Shown: one piece after another, positions 51,745 through 63,728 of the stretch
Layout: each line of letters begins with the position of its first letter
How positions within the stretch are numbered: the stretch's first letter is position 1
Origin: Sorex araneus
Taxonomy: Eukaryota > Chordata > Mammalia > Eulipotyphla > Soricidae
Direction: 5' to 3'
DNA length: 64,000 nt
Assembly: GCF_027595985.1 (NCBI RefSeq)
Contig: NC_073305.1
Location: 180,437,949-180,501,948, forward strand
Translations under genes and position numbers: made by a program
The notes under the pieces: model-generated
The model's input: only the letters and a program-made list of their open reading frames with translations
Databases searched by the model: none
What the model was told of the DNA's origin: nothing

Positions 51745-51759
51745 AAAAATCACAATATA

Positions 51760-52333
51760 GCCAGCCAGCCTGCTCCTCGGACCCCGAGCACCCCAGCCAT
51801 CCCCCCCACTCCGGACTGCCGCCCTAGTGGCCGGCACACTACCCCAAGAACCGCAGCCATTCTCTCTTCCGTCACAGGAGTATACTATTGAGGGGAAAGG
51901 GGCGTGGACTAATTGTCAGGGGCGTGGCCTAGGCAAAAGTGGGTGTGGCCTCTTTTTGGGTCTGCGGCCGTTATTTTCCAGCATCAAGCAATCTGTTGTT
52001 ACATCTCAGCTTTTATTACCTATGTGCATGAGTAACATCCTAACTATCCAAAGAACAGTAAGATAATAAGCCAGTAGTCTATCCTAATTTCACCCAAATA
52101 CCAATAAATACAAGTACCCATCAAAGCCCAATGTAGAAGAGCACATTCTTCGAAAGCATCATCTTACTCCTCACCAAAGGATTAGAGGAACATCTGAGAG
52201 GAAGGATATGTTCTAGAAGGGGATAATAGAAAGGTTACTACCATTGACTGATACCATCTGGATTCCTGTTTCGCACCAAGAGGGAACAGGGATAGTGAAC
52301 TTGAAGGTCCCTCTTCCATACTACCACAACAAC
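51760..52333 (+). promoter_or_regulatory. L1 5'UTR promoter with three phased GC/CACC boxes
   Basis: Aligns with the 5'UTR at 10736-11061 (cagcctgctcc start, ctccggactgccg, gtggccggcacac). GGGGCGTGG boxes start near 51899, 51919 and 51940, again 20-21 bp apart. The distal part (52080-52260) differs from the other copy, suggesting a different subfamily. It ends at the ORF1 start ATGAAGAAACA (52334). Confidence 0.8.
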
Positions 52334-55300
52334 ATGAAGAAACAACATTCTTTTCCAGTGCACATGGAACATTTTACAGAATAGACCATGTGCTGGGCCA
52401 CACAACATACCTCAACAGAATCAGGAAGATAGACATGGTATCAGCTATCTTTTCAGACCATGATGCACTGAAGATAGAAGTGAATCATGTACAGACGCAG
52501 AAAACCAAATCAAACACCTGGGAATGAAACAACTCAATGTTGAACAATGAGTGGGTCACAAAGGAAATCAAGGAAGAAATCAAATGGTACTTGGAGACAA
52601 ATGATAATAAAGACACAAGCTACCAAAACCTGTGGGACACAGCTAAAAGCGTATTAAGGGGAAAATTTATAGCTCTGCAAGCATTTCTCAGGAAGGAAGA
52701 AAGGGCCCACATAAGGAACTTGACTTCACAGCTTAAGATTTTAGAAAAGGACCAAAACAAGGAGCCCAAGCCAGGCAGAAGGAAAGAGATAATAAAACTT
52801 AGAGCAGAAATCAAGATCATGGAAACCCAGAAAACAATCCGAAAGACCAATGAAACCAAGATCTGGTTCTTCAAGAAAATAAATAAGATTGATAAACCAC
52901 TAGCAAGACTCACAAAGAAAGAGAGAGAGAGAGAAAACCCTTATAAGCCGAATCAGAAATGAAAAGGGGGATATCACAACAGAACCCAAAGAAATTCAAA
53001 AGATCATTAGAGACTACTTTGAAAATCTGTACGCTACCAAACAAGAGAACCTAGAAGAAATGGATAAATTCCTGGATTCCTATAATCTCCCAAGGCTGAA
53101 TCAAGAAGATCTGGAATACCTGAACAGTTCTATTATTATCAAGGAAATTGAAACAGTAATCAAAAGTCTTCCCAAAAACAAAAGCCCGGGTCCAGATGGA
53201 TTCACTAGCGAATTCTTCCAAACATTTAAAGAGGACCTATTCCCAGTTCTCTTCAAGCTTTTCCAGGAAATTGTAGAAACAGAAACCCTCCCAAACAGTT
53301 CCTATGAGGCTCATATCTCCCTAATACCAAAAGCAAACAAAGACACCACACAAAAAAAGAAAACTACAGGCCAATATCCCTGATGAACAGGGATGCAAAG
53401 ATTTTCAACAATATATTCACTGTCATCCCGTTGCTCATCGATTTGTTTGAGCGGGCACCAGTAACGTCTCTCATTGAGAGACTTATTGTTACTGTTTTTG
53501 GCATATCCAATATGCACGGGTAGCTTGCCATGCTCTGCCACACGGGCTTGATACTCTCGGTAGCTTGCCGGGCTCTCTGAGAGGGGCAGAGGAATCGAAC
53601 TCAGGTTGACCGCGTGAAAAGCAAACACCCAACCGCTCCAGCCCAACAAAATATTAGCAAATAGAATTCAACAACTCATCAAAAAGATCATATACCACAA
53701 CCAAGTGGGATTCATCCTGGGGATGGAAGGTTGGTTTAACATTAGGAAATCAATCAACATAATCCATCATATCAACAAAATAAAAGATAAGAACTATATC
53801 ATCATATCAATAGATGCAGAGAAAGCATTTGACAAGATAAAGCACCCATTTATGATGAAAACTCTGGCCAAAATGGGTATAGAAGGGACTTTCTTCAATA
53901 TAGTCAAAGCCATCTACTACAAGCCTACGACAAGCATCATCCTCAATGGGGAAAAACTAAGAGCCTTCCTTCTAAGATCAGGGATGAGACAAGGATGCCC
54001 ACTCTTTCCACTTCTGTTCAATATAGTACTGGAAGTACTTGCAATAGCAGTTAGGCAAGAAAAAGATATTAAGGGCATTCAAGTAGGAAAGGAAGAAATC
54101 AAGATCTCACTATTTACAGATGATATGATACTATAATTAGAGAACCCTAAAACCTCTACCAAGAAACTCTTAGAAACAATAGACTCATATAGTAAAGTTG
54201 CAGGGTATAAAATCAATACCCAAAAGTCCATGGCTTTCATATACGCAAATAATGAGAGAGAAGAAAGTGACATGGAAAAAGCAATCCCGTTCACAATCGT
54301 GCCTCAGAAAATCAAGTACCTCAGAATCAGCTTAACTAAGGAGGTAAAGAACTTGTACAAACAAAACTACAAAACACTACTTCAAGAAATTACAGAGGAC
54401 ACGAGGAAATGGAAAGATATCCCCTGCTCATGGATTGGGAGAATTAACACTGTCAAAATGGCAATACTCCCCAAAGCATTGTATACATTCATTGCGATCC
54501 CTATAAGGATACCCATGACATTCTTCAGAGAAATGGAGCGAACAATCCTGAAATTCATATGGAACAATAAGCCCCCACGAATAGCTAAAGCAACTCTTAG
54601 GAAAAAGAATATGGGAGGAATCACCCTCCCCAACCTCAATCTATACTACAAATGGTAATAGTTAAAACAGCATAGTACTGGAACAAAGGCAGAACCACAA
54701 ACCAATGGGACAGGGTTGAATATTCTGACACACACCCTCAAGTATATGATCATCTAATCTTTGATAAGGGAGCAAAAAATGTGAATTGGAACAAGGAAAG
54801 CCTCTTCAACAAATGGTGCTGGCAAAACTGGACAGCAACATGCAAAAAAATGGGCTTAGATCTCTATTTAACGCCATGTACAAAAGTCATGTCAAAGTGG
54901 ATTAAAGATCTCAACATCAGACCAGAATCCGTAAGGTACATGGAAAACAAGGTTGGCAAAACCCTCCACAACATTGAAGCTAAAGGTATTTTCAAAGATA
55001 ACACACCACTGGCCAAGCAACTGAAAACAAATGGGACTACCTTAAACTTAGAAGCTTCTGCACCTCAAAAAAAAAAAAACAGTGACCAAAATACAGAGAC
55101 AGTCTACAGAATGGGAAAGGATATTCACCCAATACACATCTGATAAGAGGTTGATATCAAGGATATACAAGGCACTGGTTGAACTCTACAAGAAGAAAAC
55201 TCCCAACCCCATCAAAAAATGGGGGATGAAAATGAAAAGAAATTTTCTTAAAGAAGAAATTCGAATGGCTAAAAGACACATGAGAAAATACTCTACGTCA

Positions 55301-55834
55301 CTATTCATCAGGGAGATGCAGATTAAAACAACAATGAGATATCATTTCACACCACAGAGACTGGTCCACATCCATAAGAACAAAAGCAACTGCTGTTGGT
55401 GTGGATATGGGAAGAAAGGGACTCTCCTTGACTGCTGGTGGGAATGCCGACTCGTTCAGCCCTTTTGGAAAACAATATGGACGATTCTCAAAAAATTAGA
55501 AATTGAGCTCCCATTTGACCCTGCAATACCACTCCTGGGAATATATCCTGGAGAGGCAAAAAGGTATACTAGAAATGACATCTGTATTTCTATGTTCGTT
55601 GCAGCACTGTTTACAATAGCCAAAATCTGGAAAGAAACAGAGTGCCCAAAAGCAGATGACTGGTTAAAGAAACTCTGGTACATCTACACAATGAAACACT
55701 ATGCAGCTATTAGAAAAAATGAAGTCATGAAATTTGCATATAAGTGGTTCTATATGGAAAGTATCATGTTAAGTGAAATGAGTCAGAAAGAGAGGGACAG
55801 ACATAGAAAGATTGCACTCATCTGTGGAATATAA
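52334..55834 (+). pseudogene. L1 ORF1-start / ORF2 remnant, deleted and disrupted
   Basis: The ORF1 initiation site ATGAAGAAACA is joined at about 52345 to endonuclease sequence acattcttttccag, removing all but 11 bp of ORF1 and the first ~590 bp of ORF2. ORF2 then continues in pieces: the segment to 52962, shifted by a GA-repeat change near 52921; 53060-53383; a SINE at 53418-53643; 53705-54136; and onward to 55834. The reverse-transcriptase catalytic motif reads FTDD instead of FADD (54113-54124), with a stop two codons past the following Met-Ile-Leu tract. The C-terminal Cys-rich region is altered (CCWCGYGKKGTLLDCWWEC), with the motif histidine changed to Asp. Not functional. Confidence 0.93.
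53418..53643 (-). mobile_element. Family-B SINE inserted in L1 ORF2
   Basis: Plus strand tcactgtcatcccgttgctc to ccgctccagccc, a minus-strand copy. TSD caacaatatatt (53406-53417) and caacaaaatatt (53644-53655), one to two mismatches; uninterrupted L1 copies read caacaaaatattagc here. The target is thus known exactly, and the tail adjoining the TSD is gacagtga, not poly(A). Confidence 0.93.
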
Positions 55835-56298
55835 AATAACATAGTGGGAGACTAACACCCAAAAGTTGTAGAGATCAAGATTAGGAGGTCTGCTCCACAG
55901 CTTGAAAACTGGCCTCACATGCTGTGGAAAAAGGCAGTTCAGATAGAGAAGGGAACACCAAGTAGAGGATGTCGGGAGGACCCATCGGGTTGGAAGATGC
56001 GAGCTGAAAGTAGACTATAGACAGAACATGATGGCCACTCAATACCTCTATTGCAAACTTCAACACCCAAAAGGAGAGAGAACAAAGGGGAATGTCCTGC
56101 CACAGAGGCAGGGTAGGGTGGTGGGGGATGGGGTGGGGGTAGTGAGGGGGATACTGGGATCATTGGTGGAGGTAAATGGGCACTGGTCGAGGGATGGGTA
56201 AATGATCACTGTATGAATAAAATGCAAACACAAAAATTCATGTTTGTAACTGTACATCACAGTGATTCTATAATAAAAAATTAAAAAATAAATAAATT

Positions 56299-56329
56299 CC
56301 ACTATAGTGCAGTTCAAACAAAGTGAAAA
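56299..56329 (+). other. Short non-L1 segment between L1 tail and TSD
   Basis: About 25 bp (ccactatagtgcagttcaaa and following) plus a second A run lies between the L1 A-rich end and the 3' TSD. Consistent with a very short 3' transduction or filler DNA. Confidence 0.6.
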
Positions 56330-56569
56330 AAAAATCACAATATACCCAAACTTATGAAATGCACAGTAAATAGTTCTAAGATGGTTGTTTTTGATAGTAA
56401 ATACCTACATGATTTATTTTTTTTCAAAATTTTAAATTAATTTTATTTTCATTAATATTCTAAATTTTACAATACTATTAATAGTGGTTTCTCATACACA
56501 TAATTTCCTCACCACACCCATCACCAGTGTTTTCATCTGTGATTTATTTTTTAATTAAAAAGAATTTTG

Positions 56570-56730
56570 TCTTTGTGGGTCACACCCAGTGATGCTCAGA
56601 GATAACTAATGGCTCTACACTGAGGAATTACTCCTGGTGGAGCATGGGGACCATTTGGGGTGCCCAGGAATAACCTGGGTCAGCTACTGCAAGGCAAACA
56701 CTCTACCTGCTGTACTATCTCTCTGGCCCC
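56570..56730 (-). mobile_element. Family-A SINE, diverged
   Basis: Plus strand gggtcacacccagtgatgc, ggaattactcctggtgg and ctgtactatctctctggcc. Preceded at 56430-56540 by a T-rich stretch that may be an old L1 3'UTR. Confidence 0.82.
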
Positions 56731-56764
56731 AGTAAATACCTGCACTAGGAATGAGCAATTCCAG

Positions 56765-56935
56765 GCCAGAGAGGCTAAACAGTGATTAAATGCTTGATTG
56801 ATATTTGGTCAACCCCAGTTTAATTCTTAGTTCTGCATTATGGTGCCCTGAGCACTGCCAGAAAAGATTGACGAGCACAGACAGAAGAAAGCTTGAAACA
56901 TCTTCAGATGCGACCCACATCATCAATAAAAAAAT
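56765..56935 (+). mobile_element. Old SINE
   Basis: ggccagagaggctaaacag, gccctgagcactgccag and gatgcgacccacatcatc, then A-rich. Diverged relative of family A. Confidence 0.6.
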
Positions 56936-56944
56936 AATTCATAA

Positions 56945-59145
56945 AAAGCCAAAGTTTATGAGCCACTAAACTAGAAAAACAAAGTAATCCAAAGGAAGAA
57001 GGAAGGAAAGAGATCAGAGAAAGCCTAAATGTGATATTGACTAGGAAAAACAATAAAAGCAATTTTAAGTAAATTAAGAATTTCTCTTTGAAATACTCAA
57101 CAAAATTAGAAAGTCTTAATAGTATTAGGAAATGAGAACAAGCCTAAAATAACAAAAATAAAAATGAGAAAAGAGCAATTTTAACTGGTTTAAAAAAATG
57201 GATTGTGAGTAATGATGAATAATTTATCTGCCAATAAATTGGATAACCTGAAGAGATGAAAAAAATACTGAGAAACATAAAAGTTACTAAGACTAAATCA
57301 TAGAGAAATGAAAAAATCTAATAATATCTGTAATTTATAAGAAAATTGAATCAATAATAAAAATCAATCCCTTAATCAGATGACAACACTGGAAAATTCT
57401 ACCATTCATCCATAATTAATTCCAGTCTTTCCCAAATGTTCACAAGTTTAAGATAAGAATACATATCCACACATATTTTCTAAAGTTAGAAAAAGTTATC
57501 TGTTAACAAAGTTGCAGACTAATATAGCTACTAGGTATTCACAAAAGAAAATTTCTTCGCAAAATGCAAAATTGGAAACCCAATTCAATACATTAAAATA
57601 TTACAGGCTCCTCAAAGTATTTCATCAATATGGTAAAGTTTATGTGATGTATGTGTACTTTTGTTGAACTATGGGTAAAAACAAAGTGTTCTCTATCATT
57701 ACACCACTTCAGAATTAAGGAATCCAACACATGAATTTGGGAAAAAGGAAATTGTATATGAGAATATTTTCTTTTTATTTTAAGTTTTCTTTGAATTATC
57801 TTCATGAAGAGTGAAGTTGGTCAGACAGAAACACACATACTGAGTATCATATTTAATTAGGTACACAATAAATGGCTAAATTGCCTCCTTCTTTAAATAT
57901 TAGTTTTAGGGTATGTTTTACACCTAATATGGAAGCATCAGATGAGATTGATGTTTTGACAATATCATGTCTTTTGGAATCTCAAGTACTAAACTATAGT
58001 TTCCTAGATATTAAAAATAATTATTATTTACTATTATTTATTCTAGGAATCACTGGGTAAAATTAAATATCTGGCCAAGATTACAACAAGTAGATATTTA
58101 GCTAGTTATACATACCCAAAGTTTCAGCAATTAAAAATGAGGAAGCTATAATTGTCTGTGAATCCATGCATGAATAAATCTGTTTATAATAAAAGATGTT
58201 GGCTGATTTTATCTGTACCCATTAATGGGTTTATGTTCAGTTGCCAGAGTTGGCTAGTTACTATATAAACAATTAGAAGCCATTTCCTGGTGTATTGAGA
58301 TTGATCTTTAAGTCTTTCAATATCCAAGGGCTTATGCAATGTCAGTGGCTAAAATTCAAGAGGGACACAGGCTAAAGCTCAAAATACGAAAATGCCTTAT
58401 AAGTTTTTCTTAGTTCAAAACTATCATCCTATAGATAAAAGTTTCAAAGACAGCCCATAATTAAGGAGTTTAAAAGTCACATTGAAAAGAACAATCACAT
58501 AAAGAAGATCAAATTACAGGGTAATTTTACTCTAATTTGTCATGTAATTGTATTTTTATTTTTTATATTTTAATATCTCAATGGCTATGGGGTAAAGCTA
58601 TAAACATGCTAGAATTAGTAAGCCATTAAAAAAATTTAAAGATTTGTCCAGTAAATTTTATAATTTGTGTTTAAAATTTGTTCCAAAATGCTAAAGTATA
58701 TTTTTCAGGTATATTTCTTGTGTTAGCCTAAAATTTAAAGTTGTGAAGTTTCTTCAGCGTTGTTAAAGATAAATATTTTAAATGTAAGATTAATTTAAAA
58801 TCAGTTTTCCAGTGAAACAAATTAACCCGGGTTACTATCAGTTTCAGTATAGTTTAAATTAGACAAAATTGTCTTTGCATTAAAAATAAAACTGTAGTTT
58901 ACTTATTTAAATAATTTTTATGAGAAAGTTTAATTTTAATTTTGAATTAGTATGAATTCTGGTTGAAAAAGGAAAAATAATTTTGTGAAGCTAACACTGA
59001 TTGAAATCTGAAGTTTGTGCTTCTAAAATGAGTTTGCATATGTGGACGTGTTCCTGATATAAAGTACATGTTGATGCCTTATAGTTTTTAAATGTATCTG
59101 AAAATGAAATAGATGTTGTCATCAATTATGTTTCAACCTGTAGAG
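56945..59145. other. No gene recognised
   Basis: Long AT-rich interval. No repeat or coding identity supported. Confidence 0.45.
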
Positions 59146-59147
59146 AA

Positions 59148-59325
59148 CAGAGAGATACTACAGTGGGGCAGGGGTAGGGCACTTGCCTTGCATGTGGTTA
59201 ATCTGGGTTCCATCCCGGCACCCCAAATGGAGCTTGGGTTTTCCAGGAATAATCCCTGAGTGCAGAGCCAGGAGTAACCTCTGAGTGCTGCTGGGTGCAG
59301 CCTGCAAACCAAAATAAATAACCTT
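59148..59325 (+). mobile_element. Family-A SINE, diverged
   Basis: agagagatactacagtgggg, tagggcacttgccttgc, gagtgcagagccaggag and ctgggtgcagcctgcaaacc. Short A-rich end with AATAAATAA. Confidence 0.85.
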
Positions 59326-59702
59326 GTAAAATTTTATGCTCTAGGAACCTGGGAAGAGAGGAAATAAGTCATTTCAGGAAGACTGAGGTTTAGGAAAATA
59401 TGTTGGTTAATTTTTGTGACAATTTGTCCAGATTTTTTATCAAAATCCACTTTATCTACTGTCTTAATTTTATTGTCTAGCCATGACTAATAGTGAATTC
59501 AGTAGAATTCAAATAAAACATATTTGGGTGTGTTTATTCACCCATAAGTTTAAAGGCTTGAAGAAAAAACTTAGATTCCCTGGAAAAATTAATTTCTGTC
59601 TTCAGATTCCTCTTATCCACTTGATCTGAGTTTTTGCTACTGATATTTCTAGGTCTTATTTCAAATTTGACTAGTCAATTTTTAACCTCTCTCTCACCCT
59701 CT

Positions 59703-59961
59703 TTGGACTGGAGAGACAGAACATTGGGTAGGACGTTTGCCTTGCACGAGGCTGACCTGGGTTCGATTCCTCTGCCCTCTTGAAGAGCCTGGCAAGCTAC
59801 CGAGAGTATCCCGCGCCCATAGCAAAATATGGCAAGCTACCCATGGCGTATTCGATGTGCCAAAAACAGTAACGATAAGTCTCACAATGGAAACGTTACT
59901 GGTGCCCGCTAGAGCAAATTGATGAACAACGGAAGGACAGTGCTCCAGTGCTCCAGTGCTT
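59703..59961 (+). mobile_element. Family-B SINE with (CCAGTGCT)n tail
   Basis: Head actggagagacagaacatt, B box ggttcgattcc, body agagcctggcaagctacc, gtattcgatgtgcc and gcccgctagagcaaattg. The tail is a tandem repeat of the unit ctccagtg (three partial units, 59938-59961). TSD tcaccctct at 59694-59702 and 59962-59970. Confidence 0.92.
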
Positions 59962-59970
59962 TCACCCTCT

Positions 59971-60944
59971 CTATTTCTCTCCCCTCATCTGCCTCTCCAC
60001 ATGTATAAAATATATATTTTACATTAAATATAAGTTATACACTACATATTTTGGCTTTCTAACTATCACTGTTCCAGCCCTTCCTATAAAGATACCAAAA
60101 CTGAAGTTATAATTTCTTAAATTCCAAAACTTGTATTTTCTTCACTTTCAACTTTTCTTATTTTACTTCACTACTTTTGCTAGAAATGCTAAAAATAATT
60201 TTTCATTCTCTCTGCTTCCCACTCTGTTTTGCTCATTATTTCTTTGTTTCTGCCTCCTACATAGTTCTTTAATCTTTCCTCAACTCAATTATTTTGCCAT
60301 TTAACTTTCACAAGAGCTGTTGAGGTAATTTCTGCTATACAGATGCACTAATAAAATACTAATTCTGCTAAAAACAACTAAGCAATAAGTAAATGATATG
60401 TGTCCATGTTTTTATATGATTGCTGAACAAATTTAAGAATGTGGAATGATATGCTAATCTAAATATCACACAGTAACTCAGATAAATGGGATTTTGGAGG
60501 CACAATAAATTTTATTTCACAAGTCCTATAATATTTCACTTTTAAAAGAGAGCAAGACAGGACCCTTTGCTCCTAAAGACTATGATCCAAGAGGTCTTCT
60601 AACCCATTTTGGCACCCAGAGCGGCTTCTTATAGACATGCATCTAGACTGTGAACTGAACTAAAATACCAGAAATCCAAAACCGCGCAGCCGTGACAGCC
60701 GCGACAGCTCTTCTGTGAAGAGCTCATAGAATCTTCATTCTCAGTAATGAAAAGAAATTATTAAATGATGCCTTTTCAGTAGGCCTGATTGTTGGGGGAA
60801 AATTCCAAACAATAATAACTGAGAGGTAAGAACACTTCTTGTAAGTTTGTAATGGCTGAAAACTGTGATATAAACACTGAACTCTGCATATATAAACATT
60901 TTCAGAAAGAGCCTTCAAAAAAATAAAAATAAAAACAAAAAGTG
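59971..60944. other. No gene recognised; CpG-rich unclassified patch 60546-60725
   Basis: 60546-60725 is GC-richer (ccgcgcagccgtgacagc) and ends in a perfect 8-bp hairpin agctcttc-tgt-gaagagct at 60706-60724. It looks like an unidentified repeat. The rest is AT-rich. Confidence 0.5.
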
Positions 60945-61160
60945 ATCTCTGAGTGCTGAGCCAGGGTAAGCCTTGAGCACTGCTGGGTGTGGCTCAAAAT
61001 ACAAAAGAAAGGAGCCATTTCCTACGATGCAGGAGTTTGGGGACTGGAGAGATAGCACCGGAGTTAAGGTGTTTGTCTTACAAGCAGCCACCTGTGAGAC
61101 TCTGAGAACCTCCAGGAGAGCTCCCTGAGCACAGACAGACCCAGCAGCAAGCTGTTGGAT
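60945..61160 (+). mobile_element. Two SINE fragments
   Basis: 60945-61010 is a family-A 3' end (gatctctgagtgctgagcc, tgctgggtgtggctcaaa). 61038-61160 is another copy's head and part of the body (ggggactggagagatagc, ctccctgagcacagac). Confidence 0.7.
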
Positions 61161-61623
61161 AACATTGGTTTGCCCTTGCTCCTTCTGCAGGGAGCTTAAG
61201 GTTTATTGAGTTACTCCCACAATAATGCCCCTGAGGCACACCCAATTCCATCAAGCACTAATAATCCTATACTGTTTTTCACTTTCCTCTATGTCATTTG
61301 CATGGTTTATTTAGCAATGCCATTTTTATATAGACACAGGAAGACAGTTCATGCTATACTTTGTAATATAGGAATTAACTGACTCCCGAAGAATATTTAC
61401 TCCTGGGCATCCATATTTACTTCACCTAAGCCTCAGTTGCCCTTAGTTCCTAGCACTCCAAAAGCAGGGTCCCAACGAAGGGACTGGATGGACCCAAGGC
61501 AAGCTGTAAGCTACCCTGGCATCGAAAGGACACAAGCTAAGCACCATAAGTATAAATAAGTTAAAAGCACAATCATGAACAAATTCTGTCATGGCCCAAA
61601 AAGAAGTAACTGAATAAGGATGT
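61161..61623. other. No gene recognised
   Basis: Unclassified sequence left of the LTR. It could be further retroviral or repeat DNA, but nothing is diagnostic. Confidence 0.4.
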
Positions 61624-62440
61624 TGTGGGGTGAGGAAAGACTAACCTGGCCTGAGGACTATAGTCTGGGATACATAGCGAGATATCCCCAGAAGAGCCAA
61701 CCTTTAAGCTCACTATATATCTCTTACTGTTCATACAAAATGGCTAGAAATATTATAAGAAGTAAATTCACTATGGTGGTTTCACTGGTGGATTACTAGC
61801 TGAGGAAAGGAGAAAGCAATACACCCTGGATGGAATTCTTCTCTTGAGCGGATCTTCTAGTAATCTGGAGTGCTGGACCCTCAGGTGAGAGTCCTTGAGT
61901 TAATCTAGAACTTCTCCTGAAGGAGTGGCTTTACCTCTGTTTGTTGTTATGACAACTTTCAATCCCACCTTTGTGTACCCCCACCTTTCATGAGTCCTAT
62001 ATAAGTACGCTGTAAGGGGAAATAGGGAAGGATGAGAACTGAGACTTTGGAGACTTTGGGACTTTAGGAACAAGAATATGAGGACTAGAAGGAGGACCAT
62101 GATGAAAACGATGACTGGAAGTAGGAGACTATGAGACTACGATGAGATGAGGTAGAAGATATAACAAGGTAGAAGACTTTGAGGTCTACGAGGAGACTAG
62201 GGTGATGGAAAGCGGATGACTGGGACTACGACCAAAACTACGACTACGATTGTGCTGTAAGGGGAGAGATTGGACTATGCTGGGGAGAAGAGAGAAATAA
62301 ACTGTCTACAGAACAACCTGGGGCCCAGTTCCCCAGTTTCTCTGTTTCCCCAGTCCTTTGTCTGTCCGTCGCAACTGTGGTTCCGCCTGGGGAGGTGGCT
62401 CTCAGCCACTTAACGCTCGAGTCCCTTGCATGCCCCCACA
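61624..62440 (+). repeat. Solo LTR of an endogenous retrovirus-like element
   Basis: About 817 bp bounded by TGTGGGG and CCCCACA, a short inverted terminal repeat with the TG...CA ends of an LTR. It has a TATATAA box at 61998-62004 and a polyadenylation signal AATAAA at 62296-62301 about 300 bp downstream, giving U3-R-U5 order on the plus strand. R contains a degenerate GAC/TAC/GAG-rich trinucleotide region at about 62030-62260. No viral coding sequence or primer-binding site adjoins, so this is probably a recombination-derived solo LTR. No clear TSD. Confidence 0.75.
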
Positions 62441-62974
62441 TTTTTTTTGTGGAAACTCACAGTAAGCCCTGAGGACTGCCCTGTGTGGCCAAAACAAAAC
62501 TAATGAAAATGAAGGATTTTTATTATCCATCTTTGTGCTAGTGAAATCTTGGCAAGCAAGTTACTCTGTGATGACATTCCCATACCTTGGTCCCCAGTGT
62601 TAATGTAAGTAGTTTTTTGAATGAATGAGCTCAATAAAATGATATTTTTCCACCAAAAAAGGGAGGAAGACAGATTTTGAAAAATGCCCTGTTAACAAGG
62701 TGTTTTTGTGACACGTGATTTTTTAAAAATCCTCTATCAAAAACACAGTTTTGGGTCAATTTCTGGTACATTGTTTGTATGGAAAAGTTAGCAAATAATT
62801 TAAGCTGAAAACAAAGTTTGAAGTTGATCTTTTCTCAGGACAAAAATACACCTTTGAATGGTGTCGTTTGGATTATAATTTAGAAAACCAGCTGAATATC
62901 CTAGATTGATTATATGATAAAACATACGTCATATATGAGATAATACTTGGGATAATCATATAAACTATTTACAT
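62441..62974. other. No gene recognised
   Basis: Starts with a T run and a possible SINE 3' end (cctgaggactgccctgtgtgg). The rest is AT-rich. Confidence 0.4.
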
Positions 62975-63200
62975 TTTAATTTATTTTTAAGGAATCATGA
63001 CTTACAAAGCTATTCATAGTTGAGTTTCAGGTGTACAGTGTTACACCATCAATCCTCTCACCACTGCAAATTAAACTATTTTTACCAATTTCCACAATTT
63101 CCATTCCACCCAGCTGTGTTCATGACAAGCACATCTTCTGTTTTTTTAAGTAACACTTATTTTTATTGGAACACCAGAAATTACAAAGTTACAAAAAATT
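62975..63200 (-). mobile_element. Old L1 3'UTR-like sequence
   Basis: Plus strand gacttacaaagctattcatag, gagtttcaggtgtacagtg and ctctcaccactgc resemble the reverse complement of an older L1 3'UTR, with a second similar start at about 63148. Divergence is high. Confidence 0.5.
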
Positions 63201-63204
63201 GTAT

Positions 63205-63255
63205 ATTATGTGTATATACACACACATACACACACACATATATATACACACATGA
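63205..63255 (+). repeat. (TA/CA)n microsatellite
   Basis: Mixed tatacacacacata repeats immediately upstream of the family-C copy. Confidence 0.85.
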
Positions 63256-63728
63256 AGGTACTGGCAGAGGAACCCAGGTGTGTGGGACCCGGGGCTGAGA
63301 CCTCCAAACCTGCTCGGATTGGGACTGGGTCTCTCCCACCCAGATTCCCCATCTTCCAGTAGCTAGGTGGTCACACCCAGGGACTGCCCCCTGGTGCTGT
63401 GTAATTCCACCAACGGCTCACATCCAGAGAATCAAAATCAAGCTCCGGGAAGTGTGCGGCCGTTTCATGACATCTTATAGTCTACTTCTCCCTCTGGGAG
63501 AACCTGGCAAGCTACCAAGAGTTTCCTGCCCACAGGGGAGAGCCTTTCAAACTCCCCATGGTGTATTCATATGCCAAAACCAGTAACAATGCTGGGTCTC
63601 ATTTTCTTGACTCTGAAAGAGTCTCCAATGCAGCATCATTGAGAAAGACGAGTAAAGAGAGACTTCTAAAATATCAGGACGAATGGAGATATTACTGAGA
63701 CCACTCGAGAAATCCGACTATCAAGGGG

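Larger units (their letters stand above)
51760..56329 (+). mobile_element. L1 with intact 5' end but internal deletion and SINE insertion
   Basis: Plus-strand L1 from its CpG-rich 5'UTR start to the 3'UTR, A-rich tail at about 56265-56298 and 31 bp of extra sequence. TSD aaaaatcacaatata at 51745-51759 and 56330-56344. About 1.5 kb, from ORF1 codon 4 to within the ORF2 endonuclease, is missing. A family-B SINE sits in ORF2 at 53418-53643. Retrotransposed as a near end-to-end RNA, so the deletion may have predated or accompanied integration. Confidence 0.93.
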
